This document shows, in pieces, positions 1 through 8,355 of a stretch of 64,000 bases of DNA (position 1 is the stretch's first letter; each line of letters begins with the position of its first letter). A model generated the notes under the pieces. It was given only the letters and a program-made list of their open reading frames with translations. It did no database searches and had not been told where the DNA came from. The translations under genes and the position numbers were made by a program. Source of the stretch: CAWIKY01 sp963836905 (GTDB lineage: Bacteria; Pseudomonadota; Alphaproteobacteria; Caulobacterales; Hyphomonadaceae); assembly GCA_963836905.1 (NCBI GenBank), contig CAWIKY010000006.1:992001-1056000 (forward strand). Reading direction: 5' to 3'.

Positions 1-220
1 AATGCGGACCTGAGCAAGTTTCATGGCGTGCGGCTCTCGGAAGACTGTAGAAGATTGCCGAATCTAAACCTGTTTGGTCGGCTGGAACAGGGAGAATAAA
101 TGGTGCTTTCCTGCAATCTGTCGTGGACAGCTGCGCCAGGGACTCCAAGGTCCAGCCTTGGAGCAGCGATGACCGGCTGGCGTCGCGGTTTTTCAAGCAT
201 CAAAAGGCAAAGTCCGGTTT
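1..220. other. Left edge without recognisable gene
   Basis: I recognise no coding sequence here. The only structure that stands out is a perfect 8-bp inverted repeat at 143-163 (arms CTCCAAGG and CCTTGGAG, 5-base loop). No T-run follows it on either strand, so it is not a clear intrinsic terminator. It lies about 60 bases beyond the stop of the minus-strand gene that ends at 221. Confidence 0.4.
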
Positions 221-943
221 CTACCCACCGTCAGGCGGCGGTTCCGGCTTGAAGATGCGTTCATGAAGGCGGTAGAGCGGACCGTGCCAGGGGGTGTGTT
301 CCGGTCTGTCGAAACGGATGCCGGGCGGGCTGCATGTTCGCAAGTGTGGCCGCGATGAGGCGGCTCTTCGTCTGACAATCAGCCTGACGCACCGCATCAT
401 GTGATCTTCACGGTTGTCGAGAACGTCCTGAAGCTGCGTCAGGCGGTGGATGAACGGCGCGGCCGGTACCTCGATGCTCAGCAGAGGCGGAACGCAGGTG
501 CGGGTCCGTCTTGTTCTACGAGATGCCGGAACGGCTTCGAAGGGGGAGCCACGCTGCGACCGAGGTGTGCTGACGTGTGGCTCTGGCGCAGGTGGTTCTG
601 AGAGGCGAAACAAGGCGGGGGCGGCGGGATTTGCCTGCCGCGTCTGTTTAGCCACCGGTACCGCCGCAGGTGCCGGATCAGCCAGCATGCGCGGAGGTAT
701 GTAATGCGTTTTCAGGAACGCCTCAGCCTCAATGAACAGGATACGGCGGAGCGTTGCTTCGGCCGTTCGCAAGAAAGCCAGCGTGTCCTTGCGCAGAAAC
801 CGTACGAACGTGGTGGGCGCGTCAGTATCCGGAGCGAGGTTGAGAAAATGCGCGACCAGCTTGAGAAGCGACGCAACATGCGACAGGCTATCGGCGATCA
901 GACCACATGACGATTGGTGCAAGGGAGACGCGGAGCTATCCAT
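221..943 (-). CDS. Hypothetical protein, Arg/Pro-rich
   Basis: An open frame of about 240 codons with no family I can name. The N-terminal third (about residues 8-80) looks structured and mostly helical, with the repeated pattern DTLAFLRTAEATLRRILFIE. The middle is Pro/Ala/Arg-rich and probably disordered. The C-terminal part (from about residue 165) is again helical and strongly basic (RLIVRRRAAS), ending in a proline-rich tail. From memory, similar architecture occurs in uncharacterised proteins of Hyphomonadaceae-type bacteria; I could not check this. The frame extends upstream to 1015, but the Met at 943 precedes the first structured segment, so I chose it. No strong ribosome site decides between the two. 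Confidence 0.5.
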   Translation of the reverse strand: MDSSASPLHQSSCGLIADSLSHVASLLKLVAHFLNLAPDTDAPTTFVRFLRKDTLAFLRTAEATLRRILFIEAEAFLKTHYIPPRMLADPAPAAVPVAKQTRQANPAAPALFRLSEPPAPEPHVSTPRSQRGSPFEAVPASRRTRRTRTCVPPLLSIEVPAAPFIHRLTQLQDVLDNREDHMMRCVRLIVRRRAASSRPHLRTCSPPGIRFDRPEHTPWHGPLYRLHERIFKPEPPPDGG

Positions 944-1025
944 GCACCGAGGATAAGCCGGGCAGCCGTGTGGTTGGAGAGATTCGGGGGCATGTGCGGG
1001 GTCGCAAGCTCGCAAGACCGGCGGG

Positions 1026-1451
1026 CTACCCCCGTAGTTTCTTGATCGTGCCTGAAAAGCTCATGCAGGGTCGCTTTTCAGCTGTGATCAGTCCTCGCAC
1101 GAAGATCATCGATCCTCCTGCGCGCAGAACATCGCCGGTGACTTCCATCAACTCGCCGACGTGTCCGGCACCCAGAAATTCGGAATTGAACGTCACGGTC
1201 ACGCCGTGTTGCTCGCCCATGTCCTTTTCCGCGATCATGAAGAGCGCGAAATCGCCGAAGGTCATCAGACATCCGCCATGCATCGCTCCTGCGCCGTTCA
1301 TGTGGCGCGGTTGTGCCCGGAAGGCGCCGAGTTTCGTTCCGTCGGGCATGTCCTTCTGGTAGAATGGCCCGGCCGCATCGGTTTCGAAGGCGTCGCCGTC
1401 CCAATAGGTCCAGCCTGCAAATTCGCCCTGTGTCTCAACTTTCCTTGGCAT
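1026..1451 (-). CDS. PaaI-family hotdog thioesterase
   Basis: A 141-residue single hotdog-fold protein, the usual length for PaaI/YdiI-type acyl-CoA thioesterases, which hydrolyse acyl- or aryl-CoA to free acid and CoA in the cytosol. The family signature sits around residues 50-70: HMNGAGAMHGGCLMTFGDFA, with the HGG turn and the acidic residue of the helix. The strand GVTVTFNSEFLGAGHVGE and the closing strand pair follow as expected. The substrate cannot be read from the sequence. It stands alone on the minus strand between a hypothetical gene and a DUF421 gene, about 70 bases from the latter's stop. Confidence 0.85.
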   Translation of the reverse strand: MPRKVETQGEFAGWTYWDGDAFETDAAGPFYQKDMPDGTKLGAFRAQPRHMNGAGAMHGGCLMTFGDFALFMIAEKDMGEQHGVTVTFNSEFLGAGHVGELMEVTGDVLRAGGSMIFVRGLITAEKRPCMSFSGTIKKLRG

Positions 1452-1518
1452 TCACCAACCCTTGTATCGTCCTGCAGGGGACGGAGTGGCGAGGGCAGGG
1501 CAAAAGGTCAAGCATTCC

Positions 1519-2028
1519 TCAGCGCTCGGGCAGGCAATCCTGATTCCCGAGTTTCTCCTTCGGGATCACGCTCATTGTCCCGTCGGTTTCCAGAACCACT
1601 GCGCCGACATGTTCGAACGTACCGATCGAGCTGTCGCGGATCGCCGCCTCCAGTTCGTCTTTTGAAATTCGCTCCTTCTTCATTTGCGCCTCCAGGAAGA
1701 AGCCGTTGCGAAACAGAAGCCTTGGTTCAGCCTTGATGACGCTTTCGAACGAGGAAAAATGAGAAGCCAGCCAAGTGACGATGAATTGCAGGCCGATCAG
1801 CACGGCAAATGCCGTCAGGCCCTGCAGGGTGCTTGTATTCTTCGAAACCAGCATGGTCGCCAGCACCGAACCGAACGCAACGGTAACGATGAAGTCAAAC
1901 ATGTTGAACTTGGAGAGCGTTCTCTTTCCGGAAATCCGCAAAAGGATGATTATGCCGATATAGCCGCAGATGCCGCCTACCAGCGTTCGGCCGATGGATG
2001 CCCAGTTGTCGAAGAAAACATTGTCCAT
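1519..2028 (-). CDS. DUF421 (YetF-like) membrane protein
   Basis: A 169-residue protein with about three N-terminal membrane segments (roughly residues 10-90) followed by the cytosolic DUF421 domain. The conserved family stretch ISGKRTLSKFNMFDFIVTVA is near residue 30, with the C-terminal motif RISKDELEAAIR later. The molecular role of the family is not established. The open frame continues upstream to 2292, but I place the start at 2028. That Met directly precedes the membrane segments, has an AAAGGA ribosome site 7-8 bases upstream, and avoids overlapping the divergent acyl-CoA dehydrogenase gene at 2138. Confidence 0.85.
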   Translation of the reverse strand: MDNVFFDNWASIGRTLVGGICGYIGIIILLRISGKRTLSKFNMFDFIVTVAFGSVLATMLVSKNTSTLQGLTAFAVLIGLQFIVTWLASHFSSFESVIKAEPRLLFRNGFFLEAQMKKERISKDELEAAIRDSSIGTFEHVGAVVLETDGTMSVIPKEKLGNQDCLPER

Positions 2029-2137
2029 ATGAAGCGTCCTTTCAAAGAGAAGGCACAAGCCCGGTGCGCGGTTCCGCCTCTTGCTTTTGCAGCGGCCTGC
2101 GCGATGCTGGACATCGAACACATGAAAAGGACAGTCC

Positions 2138-3298
2138 ATGGCATTCGACGCCGAAACCCGTGATGCACTGATAGATACCGTCAGGCGCTTCGTGACCGAG
2201 CAATGCCGTCCGATGGAGGCGCAGGTTGCCGAGACCGACGAGGTGCCCGGGCATATCGTCGAAGGCATGAAAGAGCTCGGCCTGTTCGGCATTTCGATCC
2301 CGGAAGACTATGGCGGGCTGGGCCTCAACATGGAGGAAGAAGTCCTCGTTGCCCTGGAGCTTGGCCGCACCTCGCCGGCCTTTCGATCGGTCGCGGGTAC
2401 GAATATCGGCATCGGCAGTCAGGGCCTCGTCATGTGGGGCACGGATGAGCAGAAATCAGACTGGCTTCCTAAGATCGCGTCCGGTGAGGTCATTACCAGC
2501 TTCGCGCTGACCGAGCCGGAAGCCGGCTCGGATGCCGGAAACGTTCAGACACGTGCTGTCCGGGACGGCGATCACTACGTGCTGACCGGCACCAAGCGTT
2601 ACATCACCAATGCCAACGCGGCAGACCTCTTCACGGTGATGGCGCGGACCGACCCGGACACGCCGGGCGGCAAGGGGCTTTCGGCCTTTATTGTGGAGCG
2701 CGATACGCCGGGCCTGAGCGTCGGCAAGCCGGAAAAGAAAATGGGCCAGCAGGGCGCGCACATCTGCGACGTGATCTTCGACGGCGCGCGCGTACCGGTC
2801 GCAAACCGGCTGGGCGGGGAGGGTGACGGCTTCAAGGTCGCCATGTCCGTGCTTGATCGGGGGCGTCTGCACATATCCGCTGTCTGCACCGGCGTTGCCG
2901 AGCGTCTGGTCTCGGAAATGGCCAATTACGCTGTGGAGCGAAAACAGTTCGGAAAGCCTATTGCCGAGCACCAACTCGTGCAGGCGATGATGGCCGACAG
3001 TCAGGCCGAAAGCTATGCGTCCCGCTGCATGGTGATGGACGCCGCACGCCGCCGCGATGCGGGGGAGAGCGTCACCATGCTGGCCTCGTCCTGCAAGCTC
3101 TTTGCCAGCGAAATGGTTGGACGGGTTGCCGACCGGGCCGTGCAGGTGTTTGGCGGGGCAGGCTATGTCACCGATTACGGAATCGAGCGGTTCTATCGCG
3201 ATGTACGCATCTTCCGTCTCTATGAAGGAACGACACAGGTCCAGCAGATCGTTATCGGGCGCGAACTGGCACGGCTCGCAAAGGCTGGCCAAATCTGA
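2138..3298 (+). CDS. Acyl-CoA dehydrogenase
   Basis: A 386-residue FAD flavoenzyme that introduces an alpha,beta double bond into acyl-CoA and passes electrons to ETF. The three domains are present in order: an N-terminal helical domain to about residue 115, a middle beta domain with the FAD/substrate signature FALTEPEAGSDAGN, and a C-terminal helical domain with DRAVQVFGGAGYV. The catalytic glutamate is in LYEGTTQVQQ (Glu363 by count), at the position used by short-chain and related dehydrogenases. AAAAGG at 2125-2130 sits 7 bases before the ATG. No ETF or other beta-oxidation gene adjoins it, so chain-length specificity is open. It is divergent from the DUF421 gene. Confidence 0.93.
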   Translation: MAFDAETRDALIDTVRRFVTEQCRPMEAQVAETDEVPGHIVEGMKELGLFGISIPEDYGGLGLNMEEEVLVALELGRTSPAFRSVAGTNIGIGSQGLVMWGTDEQKSDWLPKIASGEVITSFALTEPEAGSDAGNVQTRAVRDGDHYVLTGTKRYITNANAADLFTVMARTDPDTPGGKGLSAFIVERDTPGLSVGKPEKKMGQQGAHICDVIFDGARVPVANRLGGEGDGFKVAMSVLDRGRLHISAVCTGVAERLVSEMANYAVERKQFGKPIAEHQLVQAMMADSQAESYASRCMVMDAARRRDAGESVTMLASSCKLFASEMVGRVADRAVQVFGGAGYVTDYGIERFYRDVRIFRLYEGTTQVQQIVIGRELARLAKAGQI

Positions 3299-3356
3299 CG
3301 CTTCATTGGCGGGGTGTGGCGGAGATGGTAGGGTGGCGACGTGACAACCACCGCTC

Positions 3357-3722
3357 TCAGCGCCCCTTCCGCACGGATTTGGCAGCCCTGGCATTCAACG
3401 CAACATCCAGCGCACGGCGCGCCCAGATCGCTGCCTCCTCGGCATCGTCAAGCGCGGTCTCGGGCAGCGATACGTATCCCATCTGCATCTGCTTTCCGTC
3501 GGTTGGACGCGTCCAGACGAAAGGCGCACTCCCTTCATCCGCCAGATCGGCGCCAAGCGCATCGTCTGCCTTCAGATAGAGGCAATCGTCCGCCACCAGG
3601 CCGAACATGACACCCTGAGCATAAACGCCTGCACCGCCGAACATGCGCCGCACCGTGATGTCGCCGACCGCGGACAGGTGGTCGATCACGAAGTCTTCGA
3701 AGGGAGAACGGGCGGTGGCCAT
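3357..3722 (-). CDS. TfoX N-terminal domain protein
   Basis: A 121-residue protein matching the TfoX/Sxy N-terminal domain over almost its whole length. The hallmarks are VRRMFGGAGVYAQGVMFGLV near residue 25, followed by the LYLKAD strand and the PFVWTRP...MGYVSLPE segment. It lacks the C-terminal helical domain of enterobacterial TfoX, the competence regulator. Stand-alone N-domain proteins of this sort are common in Alphaproteobacteria and have no settled function. It lies convergent with the preceding acyl-CoA dehydrogenase (about 58 bases between stops), and its start faces the hydrolase gene at 3866. Confidence 0.85.
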   Translation of the reverse strand: MATARSPFEDFVIDHLSAVGDITVRRMFGGAGVYAQGVMFGLVADDCLYLKADDALGADLADEGSAPFVWTRPTDGKQMQMGYVSLPETALDDAEEAAIWARRALDVALNARAAKSVRKGR

Positions 3723-3865
3723 GACGTGATCCTGAAGCAGACATGTCTGCTCAGACTAGCCTTGCTGACGCCAACGGTCGACGGGTTACATTTGCCGCTT
3801 TACGTGCCCTCATTTGGGCGTCACCCTTGACCACAGATAGACGCAAGCGCCGGAGTTCTTCCCAG

Positions 3866-5110
3866 ATGACCGTTCAACCCACCGTATCGCCTGAAGATGT
3901 CGGCCTGTCATCGGAACGGCTGGGCCGTATTCCGACGTTTTTTGACGCGGGGTATCTGGCCACCGAACGCTTGCCGTGCATGGCGACGCTGGTGGCCCGT
4001 GACGGCGAAATTGCGCATCTCTCGACCGCAGGCGTGCTCGACCGGAAGTCCGGTACGCCCATCGGCGCGGACACAATTTACCGCATTTATTCAATGACCA
4101 AGCCGATCACCAGTGTGGCAGCAATGATGTGCGTTGAGGACGGCAGCCTGCGTCTGGACCATGAGGTCAGCCGTTATATTCCCGCCTTCAAGGATGTGCG
4201 GGTCTGGATAGGTGGCACGCCGGAAGCCCCGATCACAAAGGAACCGGACCGCCCGATGCTGGTGCGGGACCTGTTCCTGCATACATCGGGACTGACCTAT
4301 GATTTCCTTTTTCAGCACCCCGTCGAGGAGTTGTACCGGAAGACGAAGGTCGTGCGTGCCAACCATGATCTGGAGACATTTGCGGACATTCTGGCAGGTA
4401 TCCCGCTGATCTTCTCGCCCGGCGAACGTTGGAATTATTCGGTGGGCGTCGATCTGCTGGGCAGGCTCATTGAGATCGCGTCCGGCCAGTCACTTGATGA
4501 CTTCTTTCGTACGCGCATTTTCGAGCCGCTCGGCATGACGGATACCGGCTTCACCGTGCCCGCTTCGAAGACAGACAGATTTGCCGCCTGCTATCAGCGC
4601 AATCCGTTAGACGGCGAAATCAGCATGGCCGACAAGGGGGATGCCTCCTCGGCCTATGTCCGCGAAGGCAAGGATCCGACCCGGCTGTTCTCCGGTGGCG
4701 GCGGGCTTTGCTCAACCATCGGCGACTATTTCCGTTTCTGCATGATGATCCGCAACGGTGGCGAGCTCGATGGTAACCGGCTTCTCAGCCCGAAGACACT
4801 CGAATTCATGCGCCAGAACCATTTGCCAGGCGGCAAGTCCATTCGCCAGATGGGCGACAAGACCTTCTCCGAAGCCCGGATGGACGGCAACGGGTTCGGG
4901 CTTGGCTGGTCGATCACCACAGACACCGTCGAAACCATGCAGCCGGGAAGCGTTGGAACGATTGCCTGGGGCGGGCTTGCCAGCACATTCTTCTGGATCG
5001 ATCCCGAAGAAGACATTATCGCCATCCAGATGACACAGATGATCCCATCCTCGGCCTATCCGATCCGCCCACAATTCCAGTCACTCGTCTATGCGAGCAT
5101 TGTCGGATGA
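3866..5110 (+). CDS. Serine hydrolase, beta-lactamase (class C-like) family
   Basis: A 414-residue beta-lactamase-fold serine hydrolase of the EstB/class C-related group. Family members include esterases and peptidases, so the substrate is unknown. The nucleophile motif is YSMTK (Ser76-x-x-Lys79). The second motif is a tyrosine in NYSVG (Tyr191), and GGGGLCSTIGDY and the WGG turn occur later. The frame is open upstream to 3743, but I take the ATG at 3866, which has GGAG 10 bases before it and starts just ahead of the conserved region. There is no signal peptide from this start, so a cytosolic location is likely. Its end overlaps the DUF3253 gene by 4 bases (ATGA-type), so the two are probably co-transcribed. 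Confidence 0.85.
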   Translation: MTVQPTVSPEDVGLSSERLGRIPTFFDAGYLATERLPCMATLVARDGEIAHLSTAGVLDRKSGTPIGADTIYRIYSMTKPITSVAAMMCVEDGSLRLDHEVSRYIPAFKDVRVWIGGTPEAPITKEPDRPMLVRDLFLHTSGLTYDFLFQHPVEELYRKTKVVRANHDLETFADILAGIPLIFSPGERWNYSVGVDLLGRLIEIASGQSLDDFFRTRIFEPLGMTDTGFTVPASKTDRFAACYQRNPLDGEISMADKGDASSAYVREGKDPTRLFSGGGGLCSTIGDYFRFCMMIRNGGELDGNRLLSPKTLEFMRQNHLPGGKSIRQMGDKTFSEARMDGNGFGLGWSITTDTVETMQPGSVGTIAWGGLASTFFWIDPEEDIIAIQMTQMIPSSAYPIRPQFQSLVYASIVG

Positions 5111-5388
5111 CCGAGCGCAACGAAAAGCCCAAACCCAACCCGGTTCGCGAGGCCATTCTCGAACTGGTCGACAAGGTCGGTCCCGGAAAAACGATCTGCC
5201 CGACAGATGCCGCGCGCGAGGTCTCGGAAAAGCACTGGCGCAAGGTGCTCGTCGATGTGCGGGCCGAGGCCGTGCGACTGGCTAAACAGGGGCGCATCAC
5301 CATCTACCGCAAGCGCCAGCCTGCCGATCCCGACAACTTCAAGGGTGTCTACCGGCTCGGTCTTCCGCATGTGAGCGAGCCGGAATAG
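5107..5388 (+). CDS. DUF3253 domain protein
   Basis: A 93-residue basic protein with the DUF3253 layout: VREAILELVDKVGPGKTICP, then a helical segment DAAREVSEKHWRKVLVDVRA, then the short strand pair QGRITIYRKRQPADP and a Gly-Val-Tyr-Arg-Leu end. The fold resembles a winged helix, which would suit nucleic-acid binding, but the family function is not known. Its ATG overlaps the stop of the upstream serine hydrolase, so translational coupling is likely. It is followed by the inverted-repeat element at 5428-5507. Confidence 0.85.
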   Translation: MTERNEKPKPNPVREAILELVDKVGPGKTICPTDAAREVSEKHWRKVLVDVRAEAVRLAKQGRITIYRKRQPADPDNFKGVYRLGLPHVSEPE

Positions 5389-5427
5389 CCCGGCGGCTCT
5401 TGCAGTCGGCTCCGGGACCGCGCTTTC

Positions 5428-5507
5428 TCCTTCGACACGCTCAAGATGAGAGTGGGGTCGGCTCAGGATGTGAGCAGTGGACGTCTCATCCTGAGCGTTT
5501 CGAAGGA
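5428..5507. repeat. Paired REP-like inverted repeat
   Basis: Two 22-base arms (5428-5449 and 5486-5507) are inverted copies of each other with only two mismatches; the core is CCTTCGA(C/A)ACGCTCA(A/G)GATG. A third partial copy, CTCAGGATG, lies between them at about 5462-5470. The arms resemble the extragenic CCTTCGAC-type palindromic repeats I know from many alphaproteobacterial genomes. The element sits between the converging DUF3253 and methyltransferase genes, where a large stem-loop could end transcription from both sides or protect mRNA 3' ends. That role is inferred. Confidence 0.65.
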
Positions 5508-5548
5508 TGAAAGAACAGGACGCGCGTCCTGTGGTGATGCCTGTCGCG

Positions 5549-6355
5549 TCAAAGGGCTCTGAAGGTCGATAGAATACAGCCGCGTGGAAAGCCGCGTTCA
5601 TCCGGCGTTGCTGCGAAGACCTCTTCGAAATCTGCGCACGCCTGCCATCCGGCGTCTGTGGCAATCATTCCGATTTCGTCGTCGTACGTGAAGCCGGGAC
5701 TGTCGCGCAGATGTGCCCATTCAGCCCGGCCGTATTCCTGATAGTTTGCCCACCGACCTGTGGAATCCCTTGTGGCCCGCGCACCGCCTTCGCCGGCCGG
5801 TACCGTCAGGCAGAGCGTGGCGTCCGGGCGAAGGGCGCGCCGGAAGGCGGCGATGGCGTCGCGGTCTGCTGCGGGATCACGACCGGGCAATGCGTTCTTG
5901 TCCGTCGGACGGTCGAACGCGGTTTCCTGGGAGTCGGATGGCAGGTCGAAACCGATGTGTTCGAGCGTCGAGATACACATGACGGCGTCGAAGGTTCTGC
6001 CATCGAGATCGAGCGTCCGGACGTCGCCGAGCAAAACCTCGGTAGCCAGAATTTTGTCTCGCCAGTCATCGGGGTAGCGCGATGCCACCCGAGTTGGCGA
6101 AATGATGTCGGCGCCGACAAGTTCGCCGCCGGTTTTCTTCCAGGCGAGCAACAAGCCCAGATAATCGGGATGCGACATGGAATAGCCGATATCGAGAACG
6201 CTTCGAGACCTTGCCAGTGTAATCGCTGCAAAGGGCGTCTCGACCGCACGTTCGGTTTCACCGCCTCCGAACGCGCCCTTGCGGGGATCGAAGGCCCGGC
6301 CGCTCAACACCTCCAGAGAAAATGTCAGCGTGGAGGAAGAATAGGCAGAGCTCAT
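5549..6355 (-). CDS. Class I SAM-dependent methyltransferase
   Basis: A 268-residue protein with a Rossmann-type methyltransferase core. Motif I is SVLDIGYSMS at about residue 52, the acidic residue binding ribose is in GGELVGADII, and VLLGDVRTLD and the post-motif FDAVMCISTLEHIGFD follow. The last part (from about 160) has the LRPDATLCLTVPAGEGG strand typical of such enzymes. The glycine-poor motif I (GYSMS rather than GxGxG) resembles a group often found near glycan or surface-polysaccharide genes, but no such genes are next to it here. The substrate is unknown. It is convergent with the DUF3253 gene. Confidence 0.8.
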   Translation of the reverse strand: MSSAYSSSTLTFSLEVLSGRAFDPRKGAFGGGETERAVETPFAAITLARSRSVLDIGYSMSHPDYLGLLLAWKKTGGELVGADIISPTRVASRYPDDWRDKILATEVLLGDVRTLDLDGRTFDAVMCISTLEHIGFDLPSDSQETAFDRPTDKNALPGRDPAADRDAIAAFRRALRPDATLCLTVPAGEGGARATRDSTGRWANYQEYGRAEWAHLRDSPGFTYDDEIGMIATDAGWQACADFEEVFAATPDERGFPRGCILSTFRAL

Positions 6356-6410
6356 AAAGCCAGATTTGGCGCGACTCGTGCTCCCCGTCGAGTGGCAAGG
6401 GCTTGAGGTC

Positions 6411-6797
6411 TCAAAAGTCGCCCAGCACAGCGGTAATCTTGCTCTTCAGGGTGGCGGCATTGAACGGCTTTACGATGTAATTGTTCACGCCCGCCCGTTT
6501 GGCCGCGATCACGTTCTCGGTCTTGGACGCCGCAGTCACCATGATGAAGGGGGTATCCTTCAACTCGGTTTCGCTGCGAACCTGACAGAGCAGTTCGAAC
6601 CCGTTCATTGGTTCCATGTTCCAGTCTGAAATCACCAGCCCGAAAGTCTGTTCTTTCATCTTCGCCAGCGCGTCCTCGCCGTCCGCTGCCTCTGTAAGGT
6701 TGCGAAAGCCGATCTGCTTGAGAAGGTTGTTTATGATCCGAACCATCGTCTGATAATCATCGACGACCAGGACCGGCATAGTTAGATCGACGGCCAT
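6411..6797 (-). CDS. CheY-like single-domain response regulator
   Basis: A 128-residue receiver domain with no output domain. The phosphoacceptor is Asp58 (LVISDWNM), with the acidic pair in VLVVDDYQTM, Thr88 (IMVTAAS) and Lys110 (YIVKPFN) all in place, so it should be phosphorylatable. The wording close to MPVLVVDDYQTMVRIINNLL is typical of alphaproteobacterial chemotaxis-type CheY proteins. No histidine kinase or chemotaxis gene adjoins it, so its partner is encoded elsewhere. An upstream in-frame Met exists at 6824; I prefer 6797, which is preceded by GAAGG and matches the usual N-terminus of such regulators. Confidence 0.88.
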   Translation of the reverse strand: MAVDLTMPVLVVDDYQTMVRIINNLLKQIGFRNLTEAADGEDALAKMKEQTFGLVISDWNMEPMNGFELLCQVRSETELKDTPFIMVTAASKTENVIAAKRAGVNNYIVKPFNAATLKSKITAVLGDF

Positions 6798-6914
6798 GCC
6801 TTCGCGTTCCACTTCCATTTCCATGATGTTGCAGCATCGACATGGCTATCTGTTTGCGCCAAAGAAACAGTAAATTGCGGACGTGTATTTGTTCATGCCA
6901 AGAGGAGTGACGCA

Positions 6915-7346
6915 GTGACGAGACCCCAGGGATATACCTACGACCAGATGTCGGTCGGCATGGCTGAGGAGTGCAAGCACACAATCAGCGAAGCGGATAT
7001 CGATGCTTTTGCGCAGGTGTCGGGGGACTACAATCCGCTCCATATGGACGAGGACTACGCGAAAACGACCATGTTCAAGGGCAGGATCGCCCACGGCGCG
7101 CTGACAGCATCGTATATTTCAGGCATTCTTGGAAACCAGCTTCCGGGTCCCGGGGCAATCTTCACTGACCTGCAGATGCAGTTCAAGCGTCCGGTGCGTA
7201 TTGGTGATGAAGTGACAGCCCGGGCAGAGGTTTTCGAGATGGTGGACAAGGGCAACCGCGTCACGCTTGCCGTAACCTGCAGCGTGCGCGGCAAGGTCGT
7301 GGTCGATGGTATTGCGAAAGTCATCGCGCCCCGGGCCAAAGGCTGA
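6915..7346 (+). CDS. MaoC-family (R)-specific enoyl-CoA hydratase
   Basis: A 143-residue single hotdog-domain hydratase of the MaoC/PhaJ type, which adds water to trans-2-enoyl-CoA to give (R)-3-hydroxyacyl-CoA. The catalytic dyad lies in SGDYNPLHMDEDYA (Asp38 and His43 by count), followed by the usual GRIAHGAL segment. The start is GTG at 6915, with AGAGGAG at 6901-6907 as ribosome site. It ends 10 bases before ribF, so the two are likely one transcript, although no metabolic link is obvious. It could supply (R)-hydroxyacyl-CoA for polyhydroxyalkanoate or act in fatty-acid breakdown; the sequence does not decide. Confidence 0.88.
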   Translation: MTRPQGYTYDQMSVGMAEECKHTISEADIDAFAQVSGDYNPLHMDEDYAKTTMFKGRIAHGALTASYISGILGNQLPGPGAIFTDLQMQFKRPVRIGDEVTARAEVFEMVDKGNRVTLAVTCSVRGKVVVDGIAKVIAPRAKG

Positions 7347-7358
7347 CAGCCCGAAGTG

Positions 7359-8285
7359 ATGCAGGTTCATCCAGATTACAGGTCGGTACCGCAGAATGCG
7401 TGGGGTACGAGCCTGGCATTGGGCAATTTCGACGGGCTGCATGCCGGACATCGCGCGGTAATTGACGCAGCCCGCATGGCTCGATCGGACTGCCCGCTGG
7501 GCGTGCTGATGTTCGAACCGCCGCCGCGCAGGTATTTTCAGCCTGACAGCCCGCCATTCCGGATTATGCATTCCCAACGCAAACGCACCGTCCTGGCGGG
7601 ACTTGGTGTCCGGCACGCGTTTGAAATTCCGTTCGACAGCAATATCGCGCAGATGTCGCCGGAGACCTTCGTGCGCGACGTTCTGGTCACAGGCATAGGT
7701 ATCACCCACCTGTCGGTCGGCTTCGACTTTCAGTTCGGAAAAGGCCGCGCCGGAACAACCGAAACGTTGAGAGCGCTCGGAAAGCAATTCGGATTTGGCG
7801 TGACGATTGTCGAGCGCGTCGATAGCGGCAGGGAGAAAATCTCGTCCAGCGCCATCCGCGCCGCACTACAGGCCGGCAATGTCGCGCTCGCTGCCGATCT
7901 GCTAGGCGAATACTGGCAGGTTGAAGGAGAAATCGTGCATGGCGAGGCACGGGGTCGCACCATCGGTTTTGCGACGGCAAATCTGACACTGGGCGACGTC
8001 ATCGAGCCTGCACATGGGGTCTATGCGGTGCGCGCACGTCCCGTCGGACAGGACGACTGGATTGATGGTGTCGCCAACTTTGGACGCACGCCAACCACTG
8101 GCTTGCGCGATCCGCTGCTGGAAGTTCATCTGATCGACTGGCAGGGCGACCTATACGGGCAACGCCTGGAGGTCCAGTTCATCGAACGCATTCGTGAAGA
8201 GCGCCGGTTCGACGGTCTGGAGGCGCTGACCACACAGATTGCCCGCGATACGTTGAAAGCACGGGAAATCCTGAGGCAGGATTGA
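7359..8285 (+). CDS. ribF: Bifunctional riboflavin kinase / FAD synthetase RibF
   Basis: A 308-residue protein of normal RibF length. The N-terminal FMN adenylyltransferase domain carries the nucleotidyltransferase signature ALGNFDGLHAGHRAVI, and around 150-165 the ISSSAIRAAL motif. The C-terminal flavokinase domain (from about residue 185) has GRTIGFATANL and later GVANFGRTPT. It phosphorylates riboflavin to FMN and then adenylates FMN to FAD in the cytosol, serving flavoenzymes such as complex I, the E3 subunit and the acyl-CoA dehydrogenase in this window. A GTG immediately before the ATG is an alternative start. It follows the MaoC gene by 12 bases. Confidence 0.93.
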   Translation: MQVHPDYRSVPQNAWGTSLALGNFDGLHAGHRAVIDAARMARSDCPLGVLMFEPPPRRYFQPDSPPFRIMHSQRKRTVLAGLGVRHAFEIPFDSNIAQMSPETFVRDVLVTGIGITHLSVGFDFQFGKGRAGTTETLRALGKQFGFGVTIVERVDSGREKISSSAIRAALQAGNVALAADLLGEYWQVEGEIVHGEARGRTIGFATANLTLGDVIEPAHGVYAVRARPVGQDDWIDGVANFGRTPTTGLRDPLLEVHLIDWQGDLYGQRLEVQFIERIREERRFDGLEALTTQIARDTLKAREILRQD

Positions 8286-8355
8286 GTGCTGTCATGGTTG
8301 GTAAAGTGTTTACACCCGGTCCGTAATTTCAGCGGTAGCCGCTTCAGGCACAGCC

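Noticed and set aside
143..163. 8-bp perfect hairpin as an intrinsic terminator
   Set aside because: No U-run follows on either strand; left as an unexplained inverted repeat.
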